Source: Acidimicrobiaceae bacterium (GTDB taxonomy: Bacteria; Actinomycetota; Acidimicrobiia; Acidimicrobiales; UBA8592). Taken from it: DNA of 41,851 nucleotides. Both the position numbers and the translations under genes were made by a program. Location: contig JAHECR010000022.1 in the NCBI GenBank assembly GCA_024641655.1, positions 16,983 to 58,833 on the forward strand, written 5' to 3'. Positions 40,599-41,851 of the stretch are shown here, in pieces (the first letter of the stretch is position 1; each line of letters starts with the position of its first letter). Under the pieces are notes generated by a model. That model had not been told where the DNA came from. It saw only the letters and a list, made by a program, of their open reading frames with translations, and searched no databases.

Positions 40599-41381
40599 GT
40601 GCGCCTCCACGACGCGATTCTGTTCCACAATGAACTCGACCTGCTCGAGATCCGGTTTCACGAACTCGCCGACGTTGTCGACCGGTTCGTGGTGGTCGAG
40701 TCCACCATGACGTTCCGGGGACATCCCAAGGCGCTGGTGTTCGATCAATACCGTCGCCGGTTCGAAGCGTTCGCTGATCGCATCGACCACCTGGTGATCG
40801 ACGACATGCCCTTGGCCGGCGACGCCTGGGCACGCGAGCACCACCAACGCCGGTCCATCGCCAGGGCCTTTGTCGAGGCCGACCGGAACGACCTGGTCAT
40901 GGTGTCCGACGCCGACGAGATCCCGTCATCGGCCGCTGTTGCCGCGTTCCGTGCCACGCCCGTCACCCCCGCCGGCTTTGTCCAGCCCGTGTTCTACGGT
41001 GGCGTGGACATCCGCTCGGTGAAGCCACCTTCGCACCTCCGCTGGGTGGGCACGCGGGTGGCCCGGGTGGACGAACTCCAACCCCAGAAGTTGCGCGAAG
41101 CTCCGGCGCATGACCTTGCGTGGGTGATCGATCCCGGGGGCTGGCACTTCAGCTACCTCGGCGGTGTGGCCCAAGTCGCCGCGAAGCTCGGGGCGTACTC
41201 CCACAGCGAGAACGACCGAGACGACGTCAAGGCGGGCTTCCACAACAGCTTGCGACGTGGAGAGGATCCGTTCGGTCGCAGTGGCTACACATATGAACGG
41301 GTACCTGTGAGCGCAGCAACCCACCCCGCCCACCTCGTGGCGAATCTTGACAGGTACGGTCACCTGATTCTCGGTCCCTGA
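40599..41381 (+). CDS. Glycosyltransferase family 17 protein
   Basis: The 260-residue protein resembles GT17 (beta-1,4-N-acetylglucosaminyltransferase III-type) proteins: DAILFHNELDLLEIRFHEL, FVVVESTMTFRGHPKAL, the DxD-containing VMVSDADEIP, and GGWHFSYLGGV with AAKLGAYSHSE near the end. It probably adds a sugar to a surface glycan or glycolipid; donor and acceptor are unknown. The start is set by the leaderless promoter. It pairs with the divergent methyltransferase, as in surface polysaccharide loci. Confidence 0.88.
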   Translation: MRLHDAILFHNELDLLEIRFHELADVVDRFVVVESTMTFRGHPKALVFDQYRRRFEAFADRIDHLVIDDMPLAGDAWAREHHQRRSIARAFVEADRNDLVMVSDADEIPSSAAVAAFRATPVTPAGFVQPVFYGGVDIRSVKPPSHLRWVGTRVARVDELQPQKLREAPAHDLAWVIDPGGWHFSYLGGVAQVAAKLGAYSHSENDRDDVKAGFHNSLRRGEDPFGRSGYTYERVPVSAATHPAHLVANLDRYGHLILGP

Positions 41382-41509
41382 GCAGCGCACGAGCAGGTAG
41401 CCGAAGAACGACAGCCGCTGGAGTCTTGCCGCACCCTGGCCAACGTCAGGTGACTCCGACACTGGCTCCGCGGACCCTCAGCTGGGCTCTTGCGGTCCTG
41501 ATGCGAGAA

Positions 41510-41519
41510 GGTTCGAACC
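41510..41519. other. 10-bp palindrome GGTTCGAACC in an otherwise empty stretch (41382-41530)
   Basis: GGTTCGAACC resembles a tRNA T-loop core, but the flanks do not pair as a T-stem in either direction. Nothing else is recognised between the GT17 stop and the tRNA trailer. Confidence 0.4.
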
Positions 41520-41530
41520 CGGAACACCGG

Positions 41531-41590
41531 CGATGTTGTGAGCGCAGCGAGCAACCCGGTTAGGGCTTGGCCCGGAGGGCAAAACCGACG
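41531..41590 (-). repeat. Diverged copy of the 60-nt tRNA-Ser trailer element
   Basis: These 60 nt match 123-182 at 52 of 60 positions and end directly at the tRNA-Ser(GCU) 3' end, the same spacing as at the left end. The hairpin stem keeps pairing at one changed pair (G-C to C-G) and loses another (C-G to G-A). A bidirectional role is not indicated; it would be part of the tRNA transcript. Confidence 0.9.
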
Positions 41591-41682
41591 CGGAGAGAGA
41601 GGGATTCGAACCCTCGAACGGAGGATTACCCCGTTACTTCCTTAGCAGGGAAGCGCCTTCAACCTGACTCGGCCATCTCTCC
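41591..41682 (-). tRNA. tRNA-Ser(GCU)
   Basis: The minus strand has acceptor GGAGAGA/TCTCTCC, discriminator G (41591), anticodon stem CTTCC/GGAAG with loop CTGCTAA (anticodon GCU), a long variable arm and T loop TTCGAAT within GAGGG/CCCTC. CCA is not encoded. Confidence 0.95.
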
Positions 41683-41761
41683 TAGTTGTGGGGCACCATG
41701 CTACACGGGCGATCACGCCAACCGATTCCACGGTCGAGTCGGTTCAGCTACCCTCGCAGCC

Positions 41762-41848
41762 GGAGGGATGGCAGAGCGGACGAATGCACTGGTCTTGAAA
41801 ACCAGCGGGCCCTCGCGGGTCCCGGGGGTTCGAATCCCCCTCCCTCCG
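41762..41848 (+). tRNA. tRNA-Ser(UGA)
   Basis: Acceptor GGAGGGA/TCCCTCC, anticodon stem CTGGT/ACCAG with loop CTTGAAA (anticodon UGA), long variable arm, T stem GGGGG/CCCCC and discriminator G at 41848. Only three trailer bases (CGC) remain before the window ends; CCA is not encoded. It is divergent from tRNA-Ser(GCU), 79 bp apart. Confidence 0.95.
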
Positions 41849-41851
41849 CGC

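Noticed and set aside
40313..40630. A 105-residue minus-strand frame with scattered Cys and His in the methyltransferase-GT17 gap
   Set aside because: No start signal, no family resemblance, and it overlaps the GT17 promoter and start; it looks like chance.

Overview
The window is high-GC DNA from an actinobacterium, most likely a deep-branching class such as Acidimicrobiia (the class is inferred from gene content and promoter style, not proven). The strongest marker is the block from about 18.1 to 29.3 kb: crgA, trpG/pabA, pknB, pbpA, rodA, pstP, fhaB, fhaA and tRNA-Leu(CAG). This matches the order of the origin-proximal Ser/Thr-kinase and cell-wall cluster known from Mycobacterium and relatives. 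Here it has one kinase instead of two and a crotonase gene between fhaA and fhaB.

Layout. 1-0.3 kb: three exact 60-bp repeats behind a minus-strand tRNA-Ser(CGA). 0.3-12 kb: an ABC-F ATPase, a GYD protein, a thioesterase divergent from a TPP enzyme, an aminotransferase (Pat type) divergent from an O-methyltransferase, a VIT transporter, a DUF952 protein, a MaoC-like protein plus SDR pair divergent from a short IMPDH/GMPR protein, and an HhH-PHP phosphoesterase. 12-17.8 kb: a GNAT remnant, plsC, a secreted coiled-coil M23 peptidase, an MDR dehydrogenase, DoxX, a thiolase-fold protein without catalytic residues, and a small membrane zinc-ribbon protein. 17.8-18.1 kb: a non-coding stretch with DnaA-box-like motifs. 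18.1-27.6 kb: the growth-control cluster. 27.7-41.4 kb: TetR-SDR, tRNA-Leu, a large GGDEF-EAL protein, a FeeM/LuxI-like N-acyltransferase with a membrane partner, small proteins, an MBL-fold hydrolase beside a 22-bp hairpin repeat array, larC, pheA, a second TetR, a methyltransferase and a GT17 glycosyltransferase. The right end holds tRNA-Ser(GCU) and tRNA-Ser(UGA).

How the genes work together. In the core cluster, PknB senses muropeptides through PASTA domains, PstP reverses its phosphorylation, FhaA and FhaB read phosphothreonine, and PbpA, RodA and CrgA act on septal or elongation peptidoglycan. The M23 peptidase may belong to the same wall-remodelling programme. fhaA to pbpA is one leftward operon with 4-bp stop/start overlaps at three junctions; pknB appears to have its own promoter.

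Two window-wide signals stand out. First, at least 15 genes start 6-8 nt after a TANNNT -10 box, so leaderless transcription is common here. Second, a 60-nt element lies directly behind the 3' ends of two different tRNA-Ser genes at exactly the same distance, with a compensatory base-pair change in its hairpin, and it is triplicated at the left end.
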